Shown: one piece after another, positions 41,294 through 49,384 of the stretch
How positions within the stretch are numbered: position 1 is the first letter of the stretch
Layout of the letters: each line of letters starts with the position of its first letter
From: DASQYE01 sp036389675
Lineage (GTDB): Bacteria; Acidobacteriota; Blastocatellia; Pyrinomonadales; Pyrinomonadaceae
Length of the DNA stretch: 64,000 bases
Reading direction: 5' to 3'
Assembly (NCBI GenBank): GCA_036389675.1
Contig: DASVWI010000032.1
Coordinates: 1 to 64,000 of the forward strand
Notes under the pieces: generated by a model
Database searches by the model: none
What the model was told of the DNA's origin: nothing
The model's input: only the letters and a program-made list of their open reading frames with translations
Position numbers and translations under genes: made by a program

Positions 41294-44029
41294 ATGATGC
41301 TTCCAGCGGTCTCCACCCGACCGCCTCTATCTACTCATCCGCTGGCGCTCCTGGCTTTCTCTTACGCTGCCGGTATCGTCGCCGTGCGTCTCTATGCGTT
41401 GCCGCTCGCGCCCGCCCTACTGTGCTGCGCGGCCTCGTCGGCGCTGGCCCTGCTCTGCCGCGTGCGGCGGCGCACGGGATGGGCCACGATGTTTATCCTG
41501 CTCGCTTTCATCTCAGCGGGAGCGCTGTGCGCCGTGATCGAAAAGCGCGGGCTCACGTCGCATCGCGTCGAGCGATTGATGTTGGATGGCGTTATCGCTT
41601 CGGGCGACCCCGTCGAGATAGAAGGCGTTCTGACGAGCGCGCCGGAGCCCGCGCCTGAAAGCTTCTATCTTACGCTGCGCGTCGAAAAGATCAGGTTCAG
41701 AGATACTGAGCGCGAGGCTTCGGGAACTGTCCGGCTTGCGGCCAATGTGCCGAGCGTCTTTGTGCGGGCGGAGTATGAGGCGCTGGAATTACGATACGGC
41801 GCGCGCCTGCGCGTGATGACGGCGCTTGATCGCACGGAGAGATTTCGCAATCCCGGCGTCTCTTCCCTGCCGGAATACCTGGAACAACGCTCTTTAGACG
41901 CGACGGGGACGATTAAAAGCCCGCTGCTCATAGAGAGGTTGGACGACGAACGCGTATTGCTTCCGCTCTACTGGCTCTACGAATGGCGGCAGCATCTACA
42001 GGCTGAGATAGCGGCGAGGTTTTCTGCGGAGACGGCGGGCATCTTGAGCGCCGCGCTCCTGGGCAATCGCTACGGGCTTTCACGCGGGGCGGCGGAGCGT
42101 TTTCGTGCCGGTGGAACCTTTCACGTGCTGGTCATAAGCGGGCTGCATATATCTTTTATCGGCGGCCTGATGATCTGGCTATTGCGCCGGTTGACGAAGC
42201 GGCGCGGCTGGCAGTTCGCATCCTCCACACTCTTTCTCTGGGCCTACACTATCGCGGTGGGCGCTGAGTCCTCTGTCGTACGCGCGGCCCTGATGTTTAC
42301 GGTCGTGACGCTCGCGCCCGTACTCAAGCGCCGGGCCGGCAGCCTCAACGCGCTCGGCGGCGCGGCGCTGTTGCTGCTCGTGTGGCGTCCGAGCGAGCTG
42401 TTCGACCCTTCGTTTCAGTTGACGTTTCTCTCCGTGCTGATGATCGTCGCCATCAGCTGGCCGCTCCTTCAAAGATTGAGAGAGGTGGGCACATGGCGTC
42501 CGACGCTGACGACCCCTTACCCGCCGCTGTGCCCGTCTTGGTGGCGCACGCTGGCCGAGGCGCTTTTCTGGGACGAAAAGCAGTGGCGGCGCGAGATGGC
42601 GCGCTCTGTCTACCAGTATCGTCTCTTCAAGACAGTGTGGGCTGCACGGCTTGCACGTTTTCGCTTGCAGCGAGCGCTGCGCTACACAGTCTCCGCGCTC
42701 GTTATCTCCGCGAGCGTGCAGTTGGGATTGCTGCCTTTCCTCATACTCTATTTTCATCGGCTGTCATTCGCGTCACTGATCCTGAACATAGTGGTCGGCG
42801 TGCTGATGGCTTCGCTCTCCATCGTCGCGCTGGCGGCCCTCGTCGTCTCTCAGTTGAGCGCAACATTGGCCGCGCCTCTCATACAACTGGCCGAATGGAC
42901 TGGCTGGTTGATGATTCATAGCGTTGACCCGTTCGCAGCCGCGCGCATCGCTTCCGTCAGGCTGCCGGAGTATTCGGGCCGCGCCGCTTCGATCTACGGG
43001 CTCTACTATCTGCCTCTCTCATACCTGACGCTAAGGCTCGCGCGATGGAATCCTCTGCGCTCGCCGTTTGCGGTTGCTGAGAGCGAGGCTGTCCCGCGGG
43101 TAAGGACGAAGCTCGCCGCGCTGGCTTTCGTTATCACGCTCGGCATAATCGTGGGCCACCCGCTGAGCGCAGGGCGTCCTGACGGGAGGCTGCGCGTCGA
43201 TTTTCTTGATGTCGGGCAGGGCGATGCGGCGCTCGTCACGATGCCGGACGGGACTACTCTGTTGGTGGATGGAGGCGGTCGCCCCCCATTTGCGCGTCGC
43301 GTTGAAACGAGCGCGGGCGAGCAGGAGCGAGAGCCTTTCGAGCGTGACGCGCGCAGCATCGGCGAGGCGGTCGTGTCAGAATATTTATGGTGGCGAGGGT
43401 TGAACAGCGTCGATTACATTCTGGCGACGCACGCCGATGCCGATCACATGGACGGCCTTAATGATGTCGCGCAAAATTTCAGTGTGCGTGCGGCATTCGT
43501 CGCGCGCGCCCCGCGCACAGACCCCGAGTACGCGCGCTTCGCTCAGACCATGAAGGCTGAGGGCATAAGCATATACCAGATCGGTCGGGGCGACAGCCTG
43601 CGCTTCGGCCCGGTGGTCGCCGATGTGCTCTGGCCCACGCGCAATGAGAGTAAGGATCTGCCCTCAAATAACGACGCGTCCATAGTGCTGCGCCTGCGTT
43701 TCAACGAAAGAACTTTTCTCCTGACTGGCGACATCGAGGGCCGTGCCGAAGAAACAATCCTGCGGGCACGCGACGATCTTCGCAGCGATGTCGTCAAGGT
43801 CGCGCATCACGGGTCGAAGACCTCTTCCACACAGGACTTCGTGACGGCGACGCGTCCCTCACTGGCCGTCATCTCCGTTGGGCCAACTTCGCCCTTCGGT
43901 CATCCCAGACCCGAAATAGTAGAGCGCTGGCGAGCCGTGGGCGCGCAAACCATGACAACCGGCGAGCATAGCACAATCACCATCAGCACAGACGGCCACG
44001 ACCTGAAGACAGTGACGAGTGACAGGTGA
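41294..44029 (+). CDS. comEC: DNA uptake channel ComEC/Rec2
   Basis: The 911-residue protein has the three standard parts: an N-terminal membrane and beta domain (about 1-215), the Competence channel domain (about 230-560; LLGNRYGLSRGAAERFRAGG, then FHVLVISGLHISF), and a C-terminal metallo-beta-lactamase-like domain (about 635-905) with VDFLDVGQGDAALV, HADADHMDGL and KVAHHGSKTS. It passes single-stranded DNA into the cytoplasm during transformation. Together with the pilus motors it suggests natural competence. The last residues TVTSDR and the stop are encoded by the repeat at 44010. A second ATG follows the first directly. Confidence 0.94.
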   Translation: MMLPAVSTRPPLSTHPLALLAFSYAAGIVAVRLYALPLAPALLCCAASSALALLCRVRRRTGWATMFILLAFISAGALCAVIEKRGLTSHRVERLMLDGVIASGDPVEIEGVLTSAPEPAPESFYLTLRVEKIRFRDTEREASGTVRLAANVPSVFVRAEYEALELRYGARLRVMTALDRTERFRNPGVSSLPEYLEQRSLDATGTIKSPLLIERLDDERVLLPLYWLYEWRQHLQAEIAARFSAETAGILSAALLGNRYGLSRGAAERFRAGGTFHVLVISGLHISFIGGLMIWLLRRLTKRRGWQFASSTLFLWAYTIAVGAESSVVRAALMFTVVTLAPVLKRRAGSLNALGGAALLLLVWRPSELFDPSFQLTFLSVLMIVAISWPLLQRLREVGTWRPTLTTPYPPLCPSWWRTLAEALFWDEKQWRREMARSVYQYRLFKTVWAARLARFRLQRALRYTVSALVISASVQLGLLPFLILYFHRLSFASLILNIVVGVLMASLSIVALAALVVSQLSATLAAPLIQLAEWTGWLMIHSVDPFAAARIASVRLPEYSGRAASIYGLYYLPLSYLTLRLARWNPLRSPFAVAESEAVPRVRTKLAALAFVITLGIIVGHPLSAGRPDGRLRVDFLDVGQGDAALVTMPDGTTLLVDGGGRPPFARRVETSAGEQEREPFERDARSIGEAVVSEYLWWRGLNSVDYILATHADADHMDGLNDVAQNFSVRAAFVARAPRTDPEYARFAQTMKAEGISIYQIGRGDSLRFGPVVADVLWPTRNESKDLPSNNDASIVLRLRFNERTFLLTGDIEGRAEETILRARDDLRSDVVKVAHHGSKTSSTQDFVTATRPSLAVISVGPTSPFGHPRPEIVERWRAVGAQTMTTGEHSTITISTDGHDLKTVTSDR

Positions 44030-44123
44030 CGAGTGACAAGCAAGAGAAAGCTTTCAGCTCGTAACTCATTACCTGTCTCTTTTAGCTTTCAACTCGTCGC
44101 TCGTCACCTGTCACTCGTCACTG
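44010..44123. repeat. Large heptamer-type inverted repeat (GTGACNA class) between convergent comEC and modA
   Basis: The left arm is made of GTGACGA, GTGACAG, GTGACGA and GTGACAA; the right arm is its complement, with 24 contiguous matching bases at the outer ends and more imperfect pairing inside. Both facing genes stop inside it in the same repeat frame: comEC at 44029 and modA at 44104, both reading Val-Thr-Ser-Asp-Arg-stop. It is a good candidate bidirectional terminator. Confidence 0.8.
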
Positions 44124-44973
44124 CTTTCTCGTATCCGTAGCGCTGGAGGAGCGATTGTCCTTCGGGGCTGAGGATGTACCGGGAGAAGAGGCGCGCGGCT
44201 TCCTGTTTGCCGGATGCCCGGATGACGGCCAGTGATTGATTGATCGGTTGGTGAAGGTGCTCATCCACTTCGACCGCGTGGCCCTCGCCTTCGCGGACGA
44301 GCGAGCGCGGGAGCAGCGCCGCGTCGGCATTGCCCGTCGCCACATACTGTTTTGCCTGCGAGACGTTCTGCCCGTAGATGACCTTCGGCTCTATGTCCTT
44401 CCAGAGATCGAGCGCGCGCAGGGCCTCGACGGAGGCGCGGCCATAGGGCGCAGCATCTGGCCTTGCGATACTGATGCGCTCGAATTCCGCGCGGCGCAGG
44501 TCTTCAATTCGATTGAGTCGGGCGCTGCTTCCGTCAGGCGTCCAGACAACGAGCCGGCCACGCGCATAGAGCGCCGCCGTGCCGGGTACGATGAGACCCT
44601 GACGATTGAGCCGCTCGATATGCTCCGTGTCCGCCGCCGCGAAGAGGTCGAAGGGCGCGTCATTCTCAATCTGCTTCGCGAGGTCAGATGTCGCGCCGAA
44701 GCTGTAGACGACGCGTATTCCCGTTTGCGCCGTGAACTGCTTTCCCAACTCATTAAAGGCTTCGGAGAGGTTCGCCGCCGCCGCCGCATTAATCTCCTTC
44801 GCCTCACTCCGGCGGCTCGTCAAGCTTCGCCAGCAACCGCTGGAACACACGACCAACAGCAGGATGACAGAGACTATGGCGACGCCGAAATATGTTTGCC
44901 GCCGGGCATCAGGGCGACTAACTCTGCTGTTCCCGCCAGCCGCGCCATGCGTTTTTGTGCGATCATCTGGCAT
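44104..44973 (-). CDS. modA: Molybdate-binding protein ModA
   Basis: The 289-residue protein begins with a long basic N-terminus, a hydrophobic segment (about 28-46) and a possible lipobox (SSGC), consistent with an anchored periplasmic binding protein. ModA motifs are AAAANLSEAFNELGKQF, YSFGATSDLAKQIENDAPFD, LFAAADTEHIERL, and IARPDAAPYGRASVEAL. It captures molybdate for an ABC transporter whose permease candidate is the modB gene 20 kb to the left. The C-terminus AVTSDR and the stop come from the inverted repeat. Its start codon overlaps a sigma-54 promoter directed the other way. Confidence 0.88.
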   Translation of the reverse strand: MPDDRTKTHGAAGGNSRVSRPDARRQTYFGVAIVSVILLLVVCSSGCWRSLTSRRSEAKEINAAAAANLSEAFNELGKQFTAQTGIRVVYSFGATSDLAKQIENDAPFDLFAAADTEHIERLNRQGLIVPGTAALYARGRLVVWTPDGSSARLNRIEDLRRAEFERISIARPDAAPYGRASVEALRALDLWKDIEPKVIYGQNVSQAKQYVATGNADAALLPRSLVREGEGHAVEVDEHLHQPINQSLAVIRASGKQEAARLFSRYILSPEGQSLLQRYGYEKAVTSDR

Positions 44974-44983
44974 ATGCTTTGCA
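44968..44983 (+). promoter_or_regulatory. Sigma-54 promoter of first pilin gene
   Basis: TGGCATATGCTTTGCA matches the -24/-12 consensus TGGCAC-N5-TTGCA with one mismatch and correct spacing. Transcription would start near 44995, about 64 bases before the pilin ATG. The site overlaps the divergent modA start codon (44971-44973). Confidence 0.65.
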
Positions 44984-45058
44984 ACATGGCTCGATGTTGT
45001 CTACCCTTTTTACAAGGGGATAAATTTTAGAAGAGAGCGCGCGCAAGCGACCAAAGCT

Positions 45059-45499
45059 ATGACTTCTCGCCGCAAATCACAAAAAGGGTTCTCGCTCATC
45101 GAATTGCTGATTGTCGTTGCGATCATCGGCATACTGGCGGCGATTGCAATCCCCTATCTGGAACTCGCCAAGCAGTCGGCCAACGCCGGCTCGGCTCTGA
45201 ACTCCCTGCGACAGATTCACTCGGGCGAGGTCTCCTACCGCACTGCCTTTGCCAGATATGCCGATATACCTATGCTTTCCGCCGCTGGCTATCTGAACGA
45301 CGGGCATCTCAGCAACGGACACAAGAGCAATTACAACTTTACCATCACGGTGGATGCCGACCCCACTCTGAATTACGAAGCGACGGCGACCCCTGCGTTC
45401 CAGCCGACATCCTCAGAGCATTATTTCATTGATGCCAGCGGCGTCATCCATGCTCAGTCAGGCGCGCCCGCCGATGCCAACAGCCCCCCGCTTAAGTAA
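45059..45499 (+). CDS. Type IV pilin-like protein (first pilin gene)
   Basis: From the ATG at 45059 the product is 146 residues. The class III signal peptide is KSQKGFSLIELLIVVAIIGI with cleavage after Gly and Glu at mature position 5, followed by the pilin helix ending LAAIAIPYLELAKQSANAG. The mature domain is about 110 residues and has no cysteine pair. It differs from the two pilins downstream in its C-terminal half, so it may be a minor pilin or pseudopilin rather than the main subunit. It has its own sigma-54 promoter and is followed by a hairpin. Confidence 0.9.
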   Translation: MTSRRKSQKGFSLIELLIVVAIIGILAAIAIPYLELAKQSANAGSALNSLRQIHSGEVSYRTAFARYADIPMLSAAGYLNDGHLSNGHKSNYNFTITVDADPTLNYEATATPAFQPTSSEHYFIDASGVIHAQSGAPADANSPPLK

Positions 45500-45568
45500 C
45501 TTCCGCTCTCCCCCGCTTTTCTCTCCCCGATCTTTTCCGCACTCCATTCTCTTCCCGTCCTTTGACGT

Positions 45569-45595
45569 ATTCCGTCACTATTCGACTGACGGAAT
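45569..45595 (+). terminator. Hairpin after first pilin gene
   Basis: A 9-bp inverted repeat (ATTCCGTCA with TGACGGAAT) with a 9-base loop lies 70 bp after the stop and is followed by TTGTC. It probably separates the first pilin transcript from the tandem pilin unit. Confidence 0.45.
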
Positions 45596-45706
45596 TTGTC
45601 AGCCGCAGGGCTTTCGCGTGCGCGGTGGCCGGGGCCTGCGACAGTTTTATTCGCACAAGAGAGGAAAACATGGATGGTCGCGGGGAAATCAATGGGGTTT
45701 AAGTCA

Positions 45707-45722
45707 TGGCACAAGGTTTGTA
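45707..45722 (+). promoter_or_regulatory. Sigma-54 promoter of tandem pilin genes
   Basis: TGGCACAAGGTTTGTA matches the -24/-12 consensus TGGCAC-N5-TTGCA, perfectly at -24 and with one change (TTGT) at -12. The start would be near 45733, about 100 bases before the pilin ATG. Confidence 0.7.
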
Positions 45723-45833
45723 AGCGATGCCCTGACAATCGAGCGCTGCGCGGCATGCGAGCCTGAGACGCCCCGTCCGATAGCGCTGGAAATACTAAAC
45801 TGACCCTTCACTTCTAAGGAGCTATCGAAAGAA

Positions 45834-46358
45834 ATGCAAAAGACCAACGGCCAAAAAGGCTTCTCCCTGATCGAGCTATTGATCGTAGTCGCGATCATCG
45901 GCATCATCGCCGCCATCGCTATCCCTAACCTCCTCGCTTCCCGCCGCGCTGCCAACGAAGGCTCTGCTCAGTCTTCCATGCGTACCCTCCACAGCAGCGA
46001 AGCTACGTACCAGGCCACCTCCGGCAACGGCAGCTATGGTTCCTTGGCTAACCTCCGCGCAGTGCAGCTGATCGACGCGCAGCTCGCGGGCAAAACAAAG
46101 AGCGGTTACACCTTTGACCTGACGGCGACGGCAGCGGCGACAGACGCCGTGACGGGCGCTATCACGGCACAGTCGACCTTCTATGCGACGGCCAACCCGA
46201 CGACCGTTTCAGGCATGACGCAGACCGGCACGCGCAGGTTCGGTATCAACTCGAGCGGCAACTTCGTCGTCGATGCCACGGCAGCGGCTCTGGGAACTCC
46301 CCTGACCGACACGCTGATCGACACGCCGACCGGCAACGTCAAGTTCATCGGTAACTAA
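45834..46358 (+). CDS. pilA: Type IV major pilin, copy 1
   Basis: The 174-residue prepilin has a short leader (MQKTNGQKG), cleavage before FSLIELLIVVAIIGIIAAIA with the conserved Glu5, and the helix running through IPNLLASRRAANEGSAQSSM. The globular part is rich in Thr/Ala and ends in NVKFIGN; no disulfide-forming cysteines are present. A sigma-54 promoter lies upstream and an AAGGAG 12-15 bases before the ATG. Its sequence aligns with the next pilin over its whole length at a constant offset of 560 bases without any gap. Confidence 0.94.
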   Translation: MQKTNGQKGFSLIELLIVVAIIGIIAAIAIPNLLASRRAANEGSAQSSMRTLHSSEATYQATSGNGSYGSLANLRAVQLIDAQLAGKTKSGYTFDLTATAAATDAVTGAITAQSTFYATANPTTVSGMTQTGTRRFGINSSGNFVVDATAAALGTPLTDTLIDTPTGNVKFIGN

Positions 46359-46393
46359 CCTCACCAAAGAAGTAATACTTAAGGAGTATGAAA

Positions 46394-46918
46394 ATGCAGA
46401 CCCGGAAAAATCAGAAAGGCTTCTCACTCATCGAGTTGTTAATCGTGGTCGCGATCATCGGCATCATCGCCGCCATCGCTATCCCTAACCTCCTCGCTTC
46501 CCGCCGCGCTGCCAACGAAGGCTCTGCTCAGTCTTCCATGCGTACCCTCCACAGCAGCGAGGCGACCTATCAGTCAACGTCGGGCAACGGTAACTACGGT
46601 TCATTGGCCGACCTTCGCGCGGTGAGCCTGATCGACGCGCAGCTCGCGGGCAAAACAAAGAGCGGTTACACCTTTGACCTGACCCCCACAGCGGCAGCCG
46701 TGGATGCAGTGACGGGCGCTATCACGGCACAGTCGACCTTCTATGCGACGGCCAACCCGACGACCGTTTCAGGCATGACGCAGACCGGCACGCGCAGGTT
46801 CGGTATCAACTCAAGCGGCAACTTCGTCGTCGATGCCACGGCAGCGGCTCTGGGAACTCCCCTGACCGACACGCTGATCGACACGCCGACCGGCAACGTC
46901 AAGTTCATCGGTAACTAA
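46394..46918 (+). CDS. pilA: Type IV major pilin, copy 2
   Basis: I start it at the ATG at 46394, which has AAGGAG seven bases upstream and gives exactly 174 residues like copy 1; the ATG at 46388 is too close to the ribosome binding site. The leader is MQTRKNQKG. Long blocks are identical to copy 1 at the DNA level (113 bases in the N-terminal helix and about 210 bases at the 3' end, with one difference), while the two short variable stretches between them differ at many positions. It lies 35 bp after copy 1 and shares its transcript. A strong terminator follows. Confidence 0.93.
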   Translation: MQTRKNQKGFSLIELLIVVAIIGIIAAIAIPNLLASRRAANEGSAQSSMRTLHSSEATYQSTSGNGNYGSLADLRAVSLIDAQLAGKTKSGYTFDLTPTAAAVDAVTGAITAQSTFYATANPTTVSGMTQTGTRRFGINSSGNFVVDATAAALGTPLTDTLIDTPTGNVKFIGN

Positions 46919-46947
46919 TACCGCTGAAGCTTCAACCCTAAACCATA

Positions 46948-46975
46948 AAGGGGCGAGCCACACGGCTCGCCCCTT
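46948..46975 (+). terminator. Terminator of tandem pilin genes
   Basis: A perfect 12-bp stem (AAGGGGCGAGCC and complement) with a 4-base loop is followed by the T-rich CCTTTATTT, 29 bp after the stop. Confidence 0.85.
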
Positions 46976-47029
46976 CCTTTATTTCGCGACGCCGGTTGCG
47001 CCTTTGCTTCGCGAGTGCCGGTCAGGATT

Positions 47030-49246
47030 TCAGGAGGACGGCAGCTCGATGAGCAGAAACTTCTCGTCGCTGCGAAGGATTTTCGTGCCCTCCGTAAAGA
47101 ACCCTTTCAGTATCCTCATCTTCTCAAGATTCTCTTCGCGCGAGCGGCGCTCGTCCACAATCGGCGTCCGGTCATAGTCGAGCAGCACGTCGTAGCGCAC
47201 CATCAGGTGTGTGATTCCAGCCGCACGCGCGCGCGCGCGCACCTCCGCCGCCGTCCTCGCCTCGTCCACATAACGCTTGATCGTGTAGTCCTCGAACATG
47301 TAATCGGAGAAGTAGGGCCGCTCGATGTGGTAAGTGTCGCGGCGCATGTTGATGAGCCAGACGCGCGCGCCCTTCGGCAGCTCCGTATTGATGACCTCGT
47401 AATAAGGGTAGTAATCGAGCCGCCGCGCCAGATAGTCGCCCCTTGATTCGCCGCCCGCGACGACGCGCAGCGGATTCTGCTCCACAAACCAAGCGAGCGT
47501 CGTCAGGCATCCGGCCAGAGCGATGGCGATGAGCGTCCACTGTATGATGCGCGTGCCCCCTTTGCCACGGCCCGCCATGAGCGCGCATGAAGCGGCCACA
47601 CTCACGGACAGGCCGGGCAGCGCCGGCAACAGGTATCGCAGCTGCTCGCTCGAAAAGAGCCAGAAGATAAAGAGCACGCCCGACACCGCCAAGGCAATCC
47701 GCAACTCCGCATCGAGCCCCGGTTTCCACCACGCCCAGACGATGAGCGGCAGCCCGAAGAGGAACGCCACACCGATCACGCCGTCGTAGTAAGCCGGCTG
47801 TTCCGGTTGGCCCATCAGGGAGAGACGCGCCGGTGCGATCAGGTAATCCAGCGCGCCCTTCGGGTAGCCCCCGTATCTCGAATTCAATTCCTGAAACAGA
47901 AGGGAGCGCTCCGTATCCCATCCCGGCGCGCTTCCCTTCCAGATATTCAGATAGAACGGAAACACAGGGCTTCCCGTTCTGGCCCACGTCCTGACGTACC
48001 ACGGGCTCGCCAGCACGCCCGCAAGCACGAGCGCCAGTATCCCTCCCATCGCGATACGGCCCGCGAACGCGCCGCCTTCAACACTCGTCTCGCCCTTCTT
48101 CTTCTCCTCCTCCTGCGCCTGCCGTGCCCTCAAGAGAACGACCAGCGCCAGCGGGAAGACGACGAAGATGGCCGTCAGCTTGATGCAGAGCGCAAAGGCA
48201 AGCGCCAGCGCCGCGTAGACAAGCTGCTCCCTATCGAGCGTGTCCCACCAGCGTGCCACCGCAGCGACGGCCAGCGCCACATATAACGTCAGGGCGAGGT
48301 CTATGTAGGAGCTTGCGGCGACCGCATAAACAGTCGGCACAGATGCGATCAGGAGCGCACCCGTTGTCGCCCATGCGCGGTCGAGCCCGCGCCGCTTGGC
48401 CCAGCCGTAGGTGAAGGCCACGAGCAGTGGAAAGAAAGCAAACAGGGTCGCGCCCGATGCGGCCTCCGCCGCCCGCGGGCTCAGCAGTTGGCCCAGCAGC
48501 ATCGCCCATACGCTATGCATCTCCGCGCCGAGTGGCAGGAAATTTGCAATATTGTTCGGCACGTCGGTGAATCCACCGGCGGCTATGAATACCCTGGGCA
48601 GTGAGATGTGATAAAGCAGCGTGTCTTTGGCGGTCGGGGGCGCGAGCGCCGCTATAAGGGCCAAAGCCATGGTCAGAATGATGAGAAAGAGCGCCGCTCG
48701 CGCCGGGCCATCCGTAGCTTCGTCCCTTCCGCGCTCTCCCCTCCTGCGCCTGTACGCGATCACAAACAGGCCCAGCCCTAAGAGGAGCGCGATCAGGGCG
48801 ACCGGTCTGCGATAAGCCCGTATCAGGCCGAGCGCGAACCACACCAGCGACCATGCGCCCGCGCCGAGCGCGCAGGCTCTGGCCCACTCGAAGGCGCGCG
48901 ATTGCGTCTCCTCGTTGTCTTCAACCGCGGCGCGTCGCCAGCGCGCCAGTCGCACGAGCAGATCGCCCAGCCCGTACCATGAAAGAACAATCAGGGCGGC
49001 CAGAGATGTGCCCACCGCGCTGCTGAAGAGACCCGAGAGGCCAAACGGAGAGTATGACGTGAGTGAGCGAAAGAAGGAGCTTGCGAGAAGGGGAAGCCTG
49101 CCGACATCCGCGCCGCGAAAGCTGAGGTAAGCGATGACGAGGAGTGCACCCCAGACGAGCGGGATGAGGCTCGCGGATGTGATGGCCCGGTCTTGTTTCG
49201 CCCGTTTCACTCGCTTCTCAGCCGTCTCCTCTTCACGCCCGCTCAT
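47030..49246 (-). CDS. Polytopic membrane glycosyltransferase (ArnT/PMT-like, GT-C)
   Basis: The 738-residue protein has about 12 hydrophobic helices and a soluble C-terminal portion of about 150 residues. It resembles membrane glycosyltransferases that use polyprenyl-phosphate sugars: an acidic residue follows an early loop (YHISLPRVFIAAGGFTDVPNN is in the first large periplasmic loop, where ArnT-type enzymes have catalytic acidic residues). The exact family is uncertain. It lies beside the pilin genes and points towards them, so pilin or another surface protein could be its acceptor, but glycolipid modification is equally possible. Confidence 0.72.
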   Translation of the reverse strand: MSGREEETAEKRVKRAKQDRAITSASLIPLVWGALLVIAYLSFRGADVGRLPLLASSFFRSLTSYSPFGLSGLFSSAVGTSLAALIVLSWYGLGDLLVRLARWRRAAVEDNEETQSRAFEWARACALGAGAWSLVWFALGLIRAYRRPVALIALLLGLGLFVIAYRRRRGERGRDEATDGPARAALFLIILTMALALIAALAPPTAKDTLLYHISLPRVFIAAGGFTDVPNNIANFLPLGAEMHSVWAMLLGQLLSPRAAEAASGATLFAFFPLLVAFTYGWAKRRGLDRAWATTGALLIASVPTVYAVAASSYIDLALTLYVALAVAAVARWWDTLDREQLVYAALALAFALCIKLTAIFVVFPLALVVLLRARQAQEEEKKKGETSVEGGAFAGRIAMGGILALVLAGVLASPWYVRTWARTGSPVFPFYLNIWKGSAPGWDTERSLLFQELNSRYGGYPKGALDYLIAPARLSLMGQPEQPAYYDGVIGVAFLFGLPLIVWAWWKPGLDAELRIALAVSGVLFIFWLFSSEQLRYLLPALPGLSVSVAASCALMAGRGKGGTRIIQWTLIAIALAGCLTTLAWFVEQNPLRVVAGGESRGDYLARRLDYYPYYEVINTELPKGARVWLINMRRDTYHIERPYFSDYMFEDYTIKRYVDEARTAAEVRARARAAGITHLMVRYDVLLDYDRTPIVDERRSREENLEKMRILKGFFTEGTKILRSDEKFLLIELPSS

Positions 49247-49384
49247 AGTATCACGAACCCTGAAGAGACCAACATGACTTCACGCGAAAACATGCCTGTA
49301 CGAGAGCTATGCTATTATTCCGCTTCCGGGCCTTCCGTGGAGACGGGCGCGGATCGGTCGGGCTTCACAAGAATCAAAACAGAG

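Larger units (their letters stand above)
45500..45833. other. Leader region before tandem pilin genes
   Basis: No gene was found in this 334-base stretch. It holds a terminator-like hairpin, a GC-rich segment with partial self-complementarity (about 45600-45650, CGCAGG with CCTGCG) and a sigma-54 promoter, each listed separately. I looked for a cyclic di-GMP (GEMM) riboswitch and could not match its core. Confidence 0.45.

Noticed and set aside
44010..44123. CRISPR-like array
   Set aside because: Units are seven bases without spacers and the second half is the reverse complement of the first; it is an inverted tandem repeat.
45600..45833. Possible cyclic di-GMP riboswitch before the pilin genes
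   Set aside because: The region is GC-rich and structured, but I could not match the GEMM core or tetraloop-receptor arrangement, and a sigma-54 promoter lies downstream of most of it.
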